The notes under the pieces: model-generated
Told to the model about the DNA's origin: nothing
What the model saw: only the letters and a program-made list of their open reading frames with translations
The model's database searches: none
Assembly (NCBI GenBank): GCA_009829735.1
Contig: CM020620.1
Span: 28,428,951-28,492,950 of the forward strand
Length of the DNA stretch: 64,000 nucleotides
Direction: 5' to 3'
Source of the DNA: Pyropia yezoensis
Taxonomy: Eukaryota > Rhodophyta > Bangiophyceae > Bangiales > Bangiaceae
Shown: positions 1 to 12,136 of the stretch, in pieces
Layout of the letters: the number at the start of each line of letters is the position of its first letter
Numbering within the stretch: the first letter of the stretch is position 1
Program-made: the position numbers and the translations under genes

Positions 1-1044
1 CGAGAGCCTCAAGGCGCTATGGGCTTGATCGCAGATGCCAGGAAATTCTTGTCTAATTACCTTGTCTTTCCGCTTGTGCTCCTATTCAGATTGGCTGGAA
101 ACTGTTTCTTATATGAAAAGAACTAAAGGTCTTGACATAGACATACCAGCAAATAGTCGGCTCGGAAATAGAATTGGCGGAAGCATCAAAGAGAAGAATG
201 CTGACGTCCACACAAAGAAGTTCGGGTAGGAACTGGAAAGCGTCGCTTGAAAGCCAGGACAGCTCGCGACACGCAGCGAACTTCGATCTACTCCCCATCT
301 GAAAGCTTTTGCAGAGACGAACTGTACATGTCTCTTGTGGTCTGCTTCGTACAGACTGAAAAGTGTTTCACAACTGAGTGCAGTGTTGTCGTTGCACCTT
401 CAGCTGCCTCCAATCTTGGCACCATAGAATGTGAGTAGCTGTGGTGGCTTTAATGGCATGCGTTTCTTCATAGGCGACAGAGATCCCCGAAGCGCCTCAC
501 CATTCTGAAATTGACACATTGTTAACCGTGTTTGGGGCAGTCCATATCGGCGCTGGCCGAGATATGCGCCTTCTGATCACTTTATCCAGTTCTACTTGGA
601 TAAACGTTGGCCACGAATCATCCAAGAAATGCACCAACAGGCGCACTGTCCTGCTCAATCCTATGTTGATACATCTGTTTGGCAGCGACGTAGCGTACCG
701 TCAGCCAATCGCACTCTGTGATCTGACACGGTTCAACTCAAATTCGTTCAGTTCTTTTATTTTTTTCACGCTCGAACAGTCGTTACTTTGAAGAGCTGTA
801 GAGACGAATTCAATATACTTTTCAGGGACAGAGTATGAATTTCGTCATTGCGCAACAGTGTATCTCTTTTTCTGAAATGATCGGCTCAAAGTGCTTCTCT
901 CTTCACGAAGGCATATATTAGTTGCTTTCTGAAATCGGCTGGTTCGGCGCACATCGCAGCCTTCAACGCAGCCCCGATATGGCCACGGTGGGGTTTCCGA
1001 GGCCTCTCGTGCGACTTCAGGACTTTCGGTGGAGGTGTCTGTGC

Positions 1045-1530
1045 TAGATTCTATTGATTTTTGCCGTCGCCGCGGTATCGACAGCGTTCGGGGACCACCG
1101 CGCAGATGGTGTCCCGTGTTGCAACAGACCGGTGACATGCTTTAAATGAATCCAAAGCGGTTTGCTCATACGAGGCCCGGTTTGCTATATAGTGGCCTCA
1201 CGACCCCTGTGGCCATTCGCGGTCATTGGATTTTCGAATCGGGGTGGCGGACCGAGGTTGGACGGTGAGGCCGGGCCTGGATTCTAAGTGCCGGTTGTGA
1301 CCTTCCAGTCTTGGTTGCGGGCGCTTCCAGCAAGCTAAGAGAACATTTCGTGAATATGAATGGCTGATGAATGCTGGTCCTTAAACGTGTGCTGAATCAC
1401 TTACTCAAAAGGAGTCAGCCGGTGGCTCACACATGACGCCTGACGGTCATTTTCTCTTGAGAACACTGTACCACAGCCTTGGGCGGGCGCGATCTGTGCG
1501 CTTGCTGCCCTGCCATTGGCTATGGACAAC
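1045..1530 (+). repeat. Diverged repeat, copy A
   Basis: Shares ordered anchor words with 3014-3480: AGATTCTATTG, GACCGGT-x-ACATGCTT, TTTGCTA, CTC-x-CGA...CCCTGTG, GGCCGG, TGGTTGC, GGCGCTTCCAG and CTAAGA, followed by weaker similarity. The anchors keep similar spacing, so this is an old duplication or two members of a dispersed repeat, not chance. No coding potential is visible. Confidence 0.5.
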
Positions 1531-3013
1531 GTCAGTCAGTCCTGTAATCCTGCGGGGCCGCATACTGTTTTTCTTCGTGTCAAGGGTTGCGGTGAGCGCA
1601 GGGGTGGCCTCAGAAAAGCATCATACTCGTACCAGGAACTTCAAAATCATTCGAGGGCGCATCGGTAGCAAGTTAAAACAATACGCGAGTTTTACGCTAG
1701 TGCAGGTACGCTTATCCATGCTGTAAAGCCCTTGACTGGCTGATCGGAAAACGGGCACAAAAGTGCGTCTGCTGCGTGGGAACCGCACGTCTCAGGGGGG
1801 GCTCTGCCAAATTCGTTAGCGGAGTGGCGACTAAGCTTGCAGATTCCCCTAGGGCAGCTGTCGGAGGCGCCTCCCTAGCCCACCAAAGGGGTGGTTGCGA
1901 CAAGGGATTGAAAGAGGGTGCCGCTCAATGGTTTTGTCTGAATGAATAGCAATAACTCTTGAACACGTCAGAGAGACTACAGTGCGACCCCCCACTGGCG
2001 CAGGGGTCAACTAGCAAGAAGCCCTCCCGTCGCATGTCCGACAGTTGTCCTCAAATATTAAATCAGTTGATCATTGATGTAGCCCCAATGCAGAAACCAG
2101 ACCGTCAATCGCTTGAAAGTGGGCTTCGCGGCCGGGCCACTTGACGAATATCCCCCCCTCAGTTGTGCCCATTGGCATGACTTTGGGGCCGGAAAGCGAG
2201 GGATCGCAAGACAATCCAGGTGCAACCTCAACACGGCCTTCAAGGCGTTTTCCTGACTTGATGTATATGCCATACAATCAGGCGTGCTGTGACTTCGGCG
2301 CATACACATGAGAGGGAGATCGCGCCAGAATGTCTATTGAAAACGTTCAGAGAAAGTTAATCCCATCCAACTTTATAACCCTTCGTCACCGCCGAGACAG
2401 TCTGTGGGCGCGCGCAAGACCGAGCACGAGAAGCAAACGAATGAGTGGCCCTTAATGTCTATTCTACATGACAATAATGTATTAATCCGGTCATCAGGAT
2501 TAAGTCGTCCTCAATGAAACCCGCGATCATGACCCAGTGGAGGCCCGGCCCGCAGAATCGACACTAACAGAGTCACGATACATTCAATCTCAACGGGAAC
2601 GGTTGGAGGTATAGACTGCGCCTCAGTAGCCACAGACGTCCGTAGGAGAGGATCCATACGGCTCTTAACCCGTTCAACGTCTCCAGCTTTTAAACCAGTC
2701 TGTTTTGCCTTCTTCGCAATCATGCGACGGTGTGAACGTTCCACGCAGAAGGATGTCAGGGAAACACGTTCGTCGGTCGACCGCAGAAAGCAACCGAGAA
2801 GTTTTTGTATTTTACCGGAGAGGATGTGACTATCGCGACACGTCCTCTTCGGTAGCAAGCTCTCGAGTTGCTTTTTAGATTGGTGTATATTGTGGATATC
2901 CGTGAAAAATTATGCAGTTCTTCTTGCGAAAATATGGAGGTTGCTCATCGGCTTTATGGATTGATAAATGCCTTTGGTTGCACGACCAGAAGAATTTCAA
3001 TGATAAAGTCTGC

Positions 3014-3480
3014 GAGAGATTCTATTGCAGCTTGAGGCGATCTCGCGGGCCGCACGCGTCTGACGGTGTTTTGGAAATCATCTAGCAAACCGCATCCCGG
3101 TTTCCAATCGACCGGTAACATGCTTCAGATCGCTTCTGTGCGATTTTTCAATGCGAGTCCTTGTTTGCTAATTCCATGACCTCGCGAGCCCTGTGCGTAT
3201 TGCAGCTGCGAGAGCTTCGAGTTTCTCATTCGGTCGGAGGTCGCTCGCAATAACAGGCCGGTTGTTCCTGTCGTGGTTGCAGGTTGGAGGCGCTTCCAGT
3301 AGACTAAGAAATCGTGTCCAGATTATAAATTGGTCAACGCATCAACCAAGCAATTTTTGTCCGTAAAATCGTGTTCTGAATGGATGTCTCAATGAGTGCA
3401 GCAGAGCTCTTCAAGCGTTTTCTTTGGTCAAAAGGAAAACGTGAGTGTTTGTTAATTGCTACTGGCTACGTGCTTCGCGA
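3014..3480 (+). repeat. Diverged repeat, copy B
   Basis: Second copy of the repeat at 1045-1530, in the same orientation and about 1.97 kb downstream. Similarity is strongest at GACCGGTAACATGCTT (about 3109) and GGCGCTTCCAGTAGACTAAGA (about 3288). The limits are approximate because similarity fades on both sides. Confidence 0.5.
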
Positions 3481-6400
3481 TTGGTCGAGAAGTGCTCAGA
3501 CAGCAAGTTGCCTAGTCGGGGGCTGGGGGCAAGCGTCGTGGGAACCCACGCGCCCTGAATCACAAGCGTCGTGCGGTCCATCATTGCATTAAATATGTTA
3601 TTGCGCTTGCGGACATCTGGGAGCCTTCTTTACATACTACATGCACAAGTACTTGATTAAAGCACTTGAGTCCGTTGGTGGAGCAAAGATGTGACTCCAA
3701 AATGCATTGAAGATCCATTTAACAGGTTTTAATTGACTCTATACTTTATGTACTAGCTTCTGGATGGTTTGGTCCACGAACCCCGGACGGCTTTGTACGA
3801 GTTACCACAGAACCAGCACAGAGCTGCCGTTCTCGGCGTCAAAGTGCGACTTGGCATTGAAAAAATCGGATGGCCGGTCTTCCTCTCTGGCATTGTCTTC
3901 AGCGGCTGCTTCAAGGCGTTCTGGGTCTACTCAAACAACCAGGCAGTTTTTTCAAACGACCCTGCAGGCAACCTGTGAAGCTCGAATGGTTCTACGATCC
4001 CCTGGGGTTAGTACCGTTGTATGAGAGAGCCTTCGTCGCCTTTTTTCCGGAGCCCGCCGCTACTGCTGCTGGCGCCGTTGGGTCGGTCTTCCGCACAGAG
4101 GCTGTCCCCGCGGCTACTGGTTCAGCTGCCCTATTCGTCACCACCGAGGCTCCCTTGGCTCTCTGTGTGTACGCTTACAACGTGCTCTTGACGCTTACTA
4201 TTCATCAGTGCGTTCGGCCACCAGTTGGCCAAGCGTGTACACTTGTTACGCACTCTCGAGGACCGGCACGGATGGTAACACGCTTAGTTGAGAAACGGGC
4301 CACTGTCAGCCAGTACCCACACTCACTTTCAGCAGTCGACCGGGGCCAATACCGCACGCTATGCTCAATTCGGTAGGCTAGAAGATCCCTGGTGTACATG
4401 CAGGTCGCTCACACGTCGCGCCCGACGTCATATGTCGCGCACACCTGACCGCACTATATAGGCGGTACGGAGCAGTAGACTTACAGTCATATTCTGACTC
4501 GTATATATTTTGTGCTATGATGAATGATCCTTCAGATGGGCTGACACCCGAACTTTGTGAAAGATTATTCTTGGGCACTGGTTGGGGATCTTGTTGGAGT
4601 CATGGAAGTGTAAAATTCTTGAGGAAGCGGCTGCAGACACCTTCAAGGTGGAGGGCGGTCGCCAGAGCCCTGGTGTCTAAAAAGGTGGATTATGTGGGCT
4701 GGGCTTGAGGAGAAACGACACCCACAGCCCACAGACCAGATGGACAGGGCATCAACACCCACAGTGCAAGCGTGCAACCACGAAGAGGCAGAGCTCAGCG
4801 CGGTCCGACGACGGCATGCGGGAAGCAGACGAGGGAGACACATCATTGCTACAAGCGGAGTTGCCGAAGCTCTGTAATCTGGAAGCCAAAATGGGAGAGA
4901 TTGTGGACGCCAATGGAACGCATGAACGACATCAATAAAATGTATACATTGTATTTTAGATCTTATTGATTATTCAATTAATCATTTATTTATTCAGAGC
5001 CATCTGGAGGACCTTGCATTAATCAAACCTGCCCCTCGCAATGTAAGAACGCCAGGACTGCATAGAGTTAGAGAAATGGTGAGTGAAGGTGCTAAATCAT
5101 CGCTATCACGATAGAACGCGGCTAGGCTTGCCATTGTAACGGAGTTTTAGCTCTGTCGTCGAGATGGAAAAACGCATGTGATGCACCACACGAGGGCCTC
5201 AACATGCAAGCGCGCTCCCATAGGCCACGGCGCTCTGGCTGGCTACACGTGATTGACATGCGGCCGACGTCCGTAACCGAGCCGTGGCCACTCCCCCCAC
5301 TCTCTTGCCAATCCCTCCACGAGGCTGCTAGACACAGCCACGGCGGCAGGCGAGGCGGCGCCCGCAGTCTCGCTCACAAAACTAATGCACTAGCGCTGGG
5401 AGCTCGGCAGTGCCGCACGCGGACCGCCCCCCCCTATGTTAGCCCCCGCCGCGACAAGGAGCCCTCCTGCAGGACGCTTGCCGGGGACAATACGCAAGAG
5501 GAGACATGGGCCACCCCCCACCCGTGGGATAAGAACCGCTTGAAATGGAGAGTACTCTTGGGCGGCGCTAGGAGCGCTCAGAGAATGTTACTTTGTCCCC
5601 CACCTTTGCTCTTCAAAAAAAAAAATCAAAAAAAAATCAGAAAAAGTCAAGAACTAATCCATGGATTAATTTAAGCGAGACAAAAGTGTATCAGTTTCTC
5701 CATCCATGATTTGTCATGGATATGTGGCGCCTGACGATGGAACGCTCATTGTTTTTTTAGCAAGGTCAAGCTGAGATGAACGCTCAAGTATATATTGGTG
5801 TTCCAAGACCACCCGGAGAAATATGTGCCCACGTCAGGGTTGCGACGACGTCATTGAATCAAAGCCATTTTGGCAAATATTTCATTGAACGCCCAACAGC
5901 AGTTTCAGTGCACTAGAACAACTGGGGCCCCTGCACACTACCGTTTCACGTGCTGTGCTCTGCGCGAGGCTGCTGCTGGCTTTGACGCCGGGTCTTGGCC
6001 GCCACGGTGGGGTCGTAAGGGATGGAAACTTTATCCAGGCTAGTCGTCCGGTCTTGCAGGAAGGATAGCCAAGGTGCAGAGCTCCTTCGCCTTCGGAAGA
6101 GTACGTCTTGCCCAGGGGGTCGCCGCACCGCCGGCGAGGCATCTAACACTCAACGCAGATGATCTCCGTTGCTGTTGTGACTTGAGGTGTGAGAGGCCCC
6201 GGCTTTGATTGCCAACGGTGCCATTACTTCACGCCATCAAGCCAACGCAGTGTGCTGTTATGGCACGCATTATGCTGGATGCATCTGCGTACGACGCGGC
6301 TCGACCCCGCGTTCGGAAGCCTATTCAAAGAAGTGCTTGCGAGCCGTCTTGCGCATGAAACAAACTCCTGAAAGTGGTGTACTTGGATCACACAAGTGTT

Positions 6401-6808
6401 CAAACAATACAAGTGCAATAAACCTTGAATCTACATTGAATACAATCGCGCTGGAAATATATGATTGAATCTCGCAACCCTGCCCCACGTGCCACCAGCG
6501 CGCGAATCCGCGAGCCGCCCAAGACCTCACATTTGTGATTCCCCACGTAACTCTCCGAGAAATTACCAGGTAATTTCCATACGTGCCAGTCTTATGCACA
6601 ACGCTACTGCCAGTGTCTGGAGTGATCCACCGACATGACTTACAGTGTCGTTGATCGGCGCGGGACGAGGCGGCCGACTTGCTCCCATCGCCCGAGCCTG
6701 CTTCGTACCCTCGCACTGCTCGCTGTGACCACACGCCCAACCCTCGGCGCGGTTCTGTGCGCGCCCTGCGGCGTGGGTCTACGGGGCACCCCCTCCCCGC
6801 GGCGGAAA

Positions 6809-8445
6809 ATGGCGGGCAGGATGCACACCCTTCGCACGGGGGTCTGCCTGGCGGTCTCCTGCCTGGCGGCTTTGGCGGCGGGCACTGCTGCGGCGGGGCC
6901 CCGTGGGGGGGCCGGCGCGGCCGTGCTGGTCATCCTCGATAATGACTCGATGCGGACGTCGCATGGCCAGTTCTTATCTTCTCTGGAATGTGCGTTGGTA
7001 GTGTCTGGTTGTTTTGTTCTGGGCATAGGCATCATTCCATCGGTGGGGGTGCCGTCCTGTGGGTGCTCTTGGTGTGGGTAGAACGCTGACGGGAACCCTT
7101 ATCCCAAGCGGCTACGTTGTGAGTGGAGGGCGGTTCTGTGCAGATATGCGCTGGCTGTTCGTGTCCATGAGAGCACCGTTGCCCTATTGTTGGTTGGGCG
7201 TGTCCCCTGACATGCGTCTTCCCCGCCTCCTTGTCAACTCTGATACCTTTTCTCTTGGCATGCGTATCCCCCACCACAGCTCGTGGCTACTCGACCAAGA
7301 TCCTGACGGCGGGCGACGCGTCAGCTTCGCTCATCTCTGATGGCGAATATGCATATGAAGGCCTGTTCCTGCTCTGCCCCACCGCCACCAAGTCGGCGCG
7401 GTCCCTTCAGCCGGCCGACGTGTCAGCGTTTGTGAGCTCAGGGCGGTCGGTCTTTGTCGCCGCCGCGCCCGAGCCTTCTGCATACACCAAGTCTGTGGCG
7501 GCCGCCTTGGGCGTCGTCATTCATCCGTCCCAAACGATTGATCACCAGCACGCGGTGGCCGCCCGCGACGTGACCATCTCTAGCGGTGGCACCCACACGT
7601 ACATCACTGCCGGAGGGCGGGACGAGGCGGCAAAAGCAGTTTGGGCGGCCGACCTAGCAGCGGCTGCCGCGGCAGCTGCGGACGTGCACTTTGTCGGCCC
7701 GGCCGCGACGCTCTCCGCCGACAATGAGCTTGTCTCCCCTGTCCTGTGGGCTGCCGACGCCGCGTACGCAGGCACCCCGGGGGCGCGGGTGACCAAAGCA
7801 CCCGTCGCGACGGGGCGAGAGCTAGTGCTCGCCGCCACCCTATCGGCCCGCCGCAGCGGCGGCCGCGCCGTCTACTGGGGCAGTGTCGACACGCTGTCCG
7901 ACGCGGCTGCCGCTGCGGCACCCTCTGGTCATGCCGCCACGACGCGGGCGTTGGCGGCGTGGGCGCTGGGCGAACGCGGCGTCTTGCGGTCGCGCGGGGT
8001 GAGCACTGCCCTGGTCGGCCGCCCGCCGGTGGTGGGGGAGGAGGCCGCCACTTACCGTGTACGTGACGATGTGGCGTTTGGGGTGACGCTCGAGGAGTGG
8101 GACTACGCCACGGCACGGTGGGTGCCGTACGTGGCCACCGACGTCCAGGTTGAGCTGGTGATGCTCAACCCATACGTTCGGACGCGGCTGGCCAGTGTGG
8201 CGGGCGAGCCCGGCCGCTACACGGCGACGCTGCGGGTGCCCGACGTGATTGGCATCTATTCTTTCCGAGTGGCCTATTACCGGCCGGGGCTGACACCCGT
8301 GGACGTGACCGAGGTGGTGTCGGTGCGCCCATTTCTGCACAATGAGTTTGAGCGCTTCATCCCCCAGGCCTACCCGTATTACGCGGGCGCGTTTAGCATG
8401 CTGATGGGGGCGCTCATGCTAACGGGAGTGCTTCTGCAATCGTAA
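6809..8445 (+). CDS. DDOST: Oligosaccharyltransferase 48-kDa subunit (OST48/Wbp1)
   Basis: Non-catalytic subunit of the ER-membrane oligosaccharyltransferase, which transfers the lipid-linked glycan to Asn of nascent proteins. Two exons, 6809-6989 and 7280-8445, give 448 aa, within the usual family length. Exon 1 has a hydrophobic signal peptide (about residues 1-29) and the opening strand VLVILDND. Exon 2 holds the lumenal body and the hallmark FERFIPQAYPYYAGAFSM before one C-terminal membrane helix. I chose the splice because GAAT|GTGCGT and CACCACAG|CTCG join in phase and restore the conserved SL-x-x-RG segment; this is inferred, not shown by RNA. ATG 6821 is an alternative start four codons later. 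The protein ends right after the helix (LLQS), without the charged cytosolic tail of animal OST48. Family call is firm. Confidence 0.93.
6990..7279 (+). other. DDOST: Intron of the OST48 gene
   Basis: A 290-nt intron between GTGCGT and CCACCACAG. The two exons lie in different frames and join in phase 1 across it, which restores the alignment with animal OST48. Confidence 0.75.
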
Positions 8446-9269
8446 AGGGGAGGGGGGTTGCCGCTCTTGGCGTGCTGTACGGGTGGGCAACAAAGGGAGA
8501 AACGCGAGTACAACCAAGGTCCCTTTGCAACGCGCGTCTCTTGACATCTGTCCTCTTCCACAGACCTTTTGTGAGTCCCCACTGCTACCAGCTCATTCTG
8601 TTGGAGCACAAAGGGGGTGCGTGCTCACTACTGCTGGCGACGATCGTTTACACAGTCAGTATCGACCAGCTGCGGAGGGGAAAACTCCCTCTCCACTTTG
8701 ACTTGCCCATCGCCTTTCTCTCGCTTGCTCGCAGTGGGCCCTGCTCTCTCCTCTGCGACGGCCGCTACTTCACCGTTCTTGGAGCAGAAGCGCCCAGCAG
8801 CTGACAGCCTCGCCCGTCTGCTCGGCTCGACGGTGCAGACGAGGCGGCTTGGGTGGCTCCCCCGACGCACCCCTTCCCCGGCGTGCACCTCCGCTTCTCC
8901 TCGCTACGGCCATGGTCGGGCTGTGTCGGAAATTTGTGCGCGTCTCGCTCGCGAACTCAAACTTTTAGGCTGAAGAACCGCGGCTGTGAGCCACATTCCT
9001 GGCCCGATGCCACCCATATCTTCCACACTTTTTTCGAAAATGATCTCACCAACCTGAGGTTCTATACAGTACACGTGCAATGCATAGGGCAATGCGGCGA
9101 GAGAGCTGTGACTTGACCGGCCTCACATCGGCGTCGCTCTCGCGTTCCTGCTCGCCACCCGCACCTCCGTCCCCGACCTCTGCCCGACCGCCCTCTTGTC
9201 CCCCACTCTTTCTGCCGCGCTTCACCCGTATCCTCCCCCGCCCCCCCACCCACTCCCCCCTCAACACTT
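8446..9269. other. Intergenic region after OST48
   Basis: No supported gene. The right part (about 9120-9265) is C/T-rich and could be the promoter or 5' leader of the RnpA-like gene. The small open frames here overlap on both strands and show no recognisable motif. Confidence 0.4.
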
Positions 9270-10645
9270 ATGGCACCTCAAGTGGGTTTTTCTTCCCCCC
9301 CGCCCCCCGGGGCGCCCCTCCTCCCCGTTCAGCGGCGGTGGGCGACGACGACGCGGCGGCCTCCCCCGACGGCGGCGGCGGCGTCGGCGGCGGGGTGGGG
9401 AGGTCACGCCCCCCTCCATCCCCACCCCACCCCCACCCCCACCCCCACCCTTAGCCCTACTCCAGCCCCCGTCCCCACCTCCACCGGCATCCGGCTTCCC
9501 TTGATGAGCGCTGGCAGCCGCGACGACGGCAGCCGACAACCGGCGGCTGCCAATGACCACGGCAGTGACCGTGGCAACGGAAACGGCAACAGCAGCACGA
9601 ACACCACCGCCCACACGGACGCCGGCACCGACGCCGACGCCGACGCCGACGCCGGTGGCGGCAGCAGCGGCCGCAACGGCAGCGGCAGCGGCGGCAGCGT
9701 CGGCAGCGTTGGCAATGGCAATGTCCGCAGCGGCGGCTGGGCCGCCACCGCCACCGCCGTGGCGCTCCGCGTAGCGACGGCGGCGGCGGCCGCCGCGCGG
9801 CGGCTCATTGGCGGTCGGGGACCGCCGCCGCGGCGCGACGGGGCGGCCGTCGCCGAGCGGCCGCCGCCGCCGCCGCCGCCGCCGCCGGTCGACACACCCG
9901 CCGGTGCGGCGGCTTCCGCAGCGGCAGCGACGGCGGCGGTATCGGCAGCGGCAACGGGCGCGACGGCGGCGACGCGGGCGACAGCGGCACGGCAACGGCC
10001 GCCCCACCGGGGGGCACCTCGCCCCGCCCCCTCCCCCCCCCAGGGTGCAGACCCGTCCCGCCCGGCGACCGCCGAGGCAACGACGTCCCCAGCGGCAGCG
10101 GCGGCGGCGGCGGCGGCCCTCCCCCCCCCCCCCTCGCGCGCCCCCGCCGGAGGCTCATCGCGTCCCTGCCCACCCGCCGGGAGCGGGACCGCCTCGCCGC
10201 GACGGGCACCCGCTGGTCCCTCCACCGCCCCCTCACCACCGTCCGTCGCCCCGCCTTTACCCTCTCCGTCCACGCCCTCCGCTTCCCCGCCGTCCCCGCA
10301 GTGCCCTTCCCCGCGGGCGCCCCCCACCCGGCGGGGTGGGCGTACGTGGTGCACCTGCGGGCGCCCAAGTCGGCGCACGGCAAACGGGCGGTGGGGCGGG
10401 TGGCCGCCCGCCGGCGGGTGCGGGAGGCGGCCCGGGCGGTGCTGCCGCGCCACGCGTCGCGGGGGCGGGTGTACGTCTTTACCATCCTCCCCCGGGCGGT
10501 GGTGACACCGGGGGGGGGGCTGGTCGACGAGATGGAGGCGGCGCTCAAGGCGGCGGGCTGCGGGGGGGGGGGGGGGGGGGGGGCGAGGGGGAGGTATGGC
10601 GGCCCTACTACTAGCTATCAGGCAACACTCGGGGGATGGGGGTAA
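9270..10645 (+). CDS. Bacterial-type RNase P protein (RnpA-like), probable organelle protein
   Basis: The last ~135 codons (about 10148-10560, frame of 10301) read like RnpA, the protein cofactor of the RNase P ribozyme that trims tRNA 5' leaders. They open with a basic segment RRERDRLAATGTRWSLHRPL, followed by a strand (AYVVHLRAPKS), the basic helix GKRAVGRVAARRRVREAARA, a strand (RVYVFTILPRAV) and a closing helix (LVDEMEAALKAA). This order matches the RnpA fold, with GKRAVGRVAARRRVR standing for the KKAVxRNRxKR helix; the usual RN pair is not kept. The ATG at 9270 begins a frame rich in Ala, Pro and Ser that could carry an organelle transit peptide. That frame joins the RnpA frame only if the C run at 10121-10135 differs by one base. 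The stop at 10645 lies after a G22 run, so the true end is uncertain. A decayed or chance frame is possible but unlikely. Confidence 0.5.
9417..9450. repeat. CCCCCA microsatellite
   Basis: Tandem CCCCCA units inside the low-complexity N-terminal part of the RnpA-like gene. The other strand (GGGGGT)n could form a G-quadruplex. Confidence 0.8.
10562..10583. repeat. G22 homopolymer
   Basis: Twenty-two G in a row after the last recognisable RnpA-like helix. Its true length decides which stop codon the gene uses, and such runs are prone to assembly error. Confidence 0.85.
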
Positions 10646-12092
10646 AGGGGGCGGGGGGGTGAGGGAATGGAGAAGCGCGCCCACCGCCGCCGCGGTCGGC
10701 GCGCCGGCCGCCGCGGCTGCCGCGCGGCATCTGCAAGGACAGGGCCTGTGCAAGCTGCGGGGGGGGCTGGGCGGGGCTTCCGCCGCGGCCGCCCTCTCGG
10801 CGGCCGCAATGACCACCGCCGCCGCCGTGCAAATCGAGTCGGTCCCCACCCGCCGCTACGGCCGGTGCCTGCCCTTCATCCCCTCCCCCCCCCCCCTCTC
10901 CCAGCCCGTTACCTGCCCCCCCCCCACCCCCCGCCGCCTCCTCCCGCGCCCGCTTCATCCCCGCGCGCTTGCTGGTCAGCCCCACCCCCCCCCCCACCCC
11001 CCCCCCCCCCGCCAGCCGCTCCGCCGCCGCGTACACCTCCACCCCCCGCGGGGGCGCCACAAACCCGTCGGGCCGCCGCTGCCGCCGCGACCCGGCCGCC
11101 GCCCCCGCCGCCGCCCCCCCCGCCCCCGCACCGGCGCCGCCGACGGGGGTGCCGACGAGCCGCCGCGGCCCGCCGCCGCCCGGCCGCTCCTCACCGTCGC
11201 CGGCCGCCCACCGGACGGCCACCTCCCCGTCGACGGCGCCGGTGAGGAGGGTGTCGGTGGGGGGTGGTAGGTGAGGGCCACGACGGTGGTGGCGAGCGCC
11301 GGGGGGGGGAGGGGCGCGCCCCGCACGCCGGGGGTGGCGGTGTCGAGGAGGAGGAGCTTGGGGGGGGGGGCGGGGGGGGGGGGGGGGCGACCCTATCGGA
11401 TGGGGGGGGGGGGCGGGGGGGGGGGGCGCTCGTGCCCGCTACCACGTACCGAGAGGTGGCACCAACTGTCGAGCGCGGGTGGAGGGGCAGGGGAGAGAGT
11501 GGGGAAGACGAGGGGAACGACCGGCCCAGGCAGGGGCACACACCAGAGTAGCAGCGCACGCACCACGTCGTCAGTCACCACGCCCGCGGTAGCGACGGCG
11601 GCCACCGCCCCTCTTCGTCGCCCGTCGGCAATTTGTCCCACCCCCCCCCCTTCCTGCGGTCGCGCGAGACGCGCCGACGCCGCCGCCGTCCCCTGTCTCA
11701 CCCCCCGCTCCCCCCCCTCATCCGCCCTCCCCCAAGCCACATACCAAACGTCACGCCCGTCGACTCGTGCACCGCCGGCAGGCCACCCCACACCCCCACC
11801 GGCGCCTCCACCCGCCGGCAGTCCCACACCCGCACCGCGTCATCGAGGGAGCGGGTGGCGAGCCGCGCTCCCGCCCCCCCCCCTCCCCGCCCCCCCCCAC
11901 CGCGACGGCCAGCCCAGACACGGCGGCCGCCGCGCCCCCCCCCGCCGCGTCGGTGCCCGACACGGGCCGCTCCCCCGCCGCGCGGTCATCGTAGAGCCAC
12001 ACGCCACCGCCCGTCGTGGCCACCACCCACACCCCGTCAGCGGCCGCCGCCACCGCCGTCGGGCGGGCGCGGCCACGGGCGGCCGCCGCCGC

Positions 12093-12136
<44 letters not shown>

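Larger units (their letters stand above)
1..6680. other. AT-richer region without supported genes
   Basis: This stretch is visibly less GC-rich than the gene block to its right, and its open frames are all short (at most about 170 codons) with no domain I recognise. It contains a diverged repeat pair (separate entries), an A-rich run at about 5616-5640, and a TATA-like site at about 4451-4458 ahead of a 64-codon frame at 4517-4708 that I could not support as a gene. It may be old, decayed repeats or a non-coding intergenic region. Confidence 0.5.

Noticed and set aside
4445..4708. TATA-like CACTATATAGG followed by a 64-codon frame
   Set aside because: The frame has no recognisable domain, and the spacing and context give no further support.
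5204..5674. 156-codon frame in the left arm
   Set aside because: It ends in an A-rich simple run, has no motif and looks like chance.
9404..10849. 481-codon minus frame over the RnpA-like gene
   Set aside because: Shadow of the + strand gene; arginine/alanine/proline-rich without any motif.
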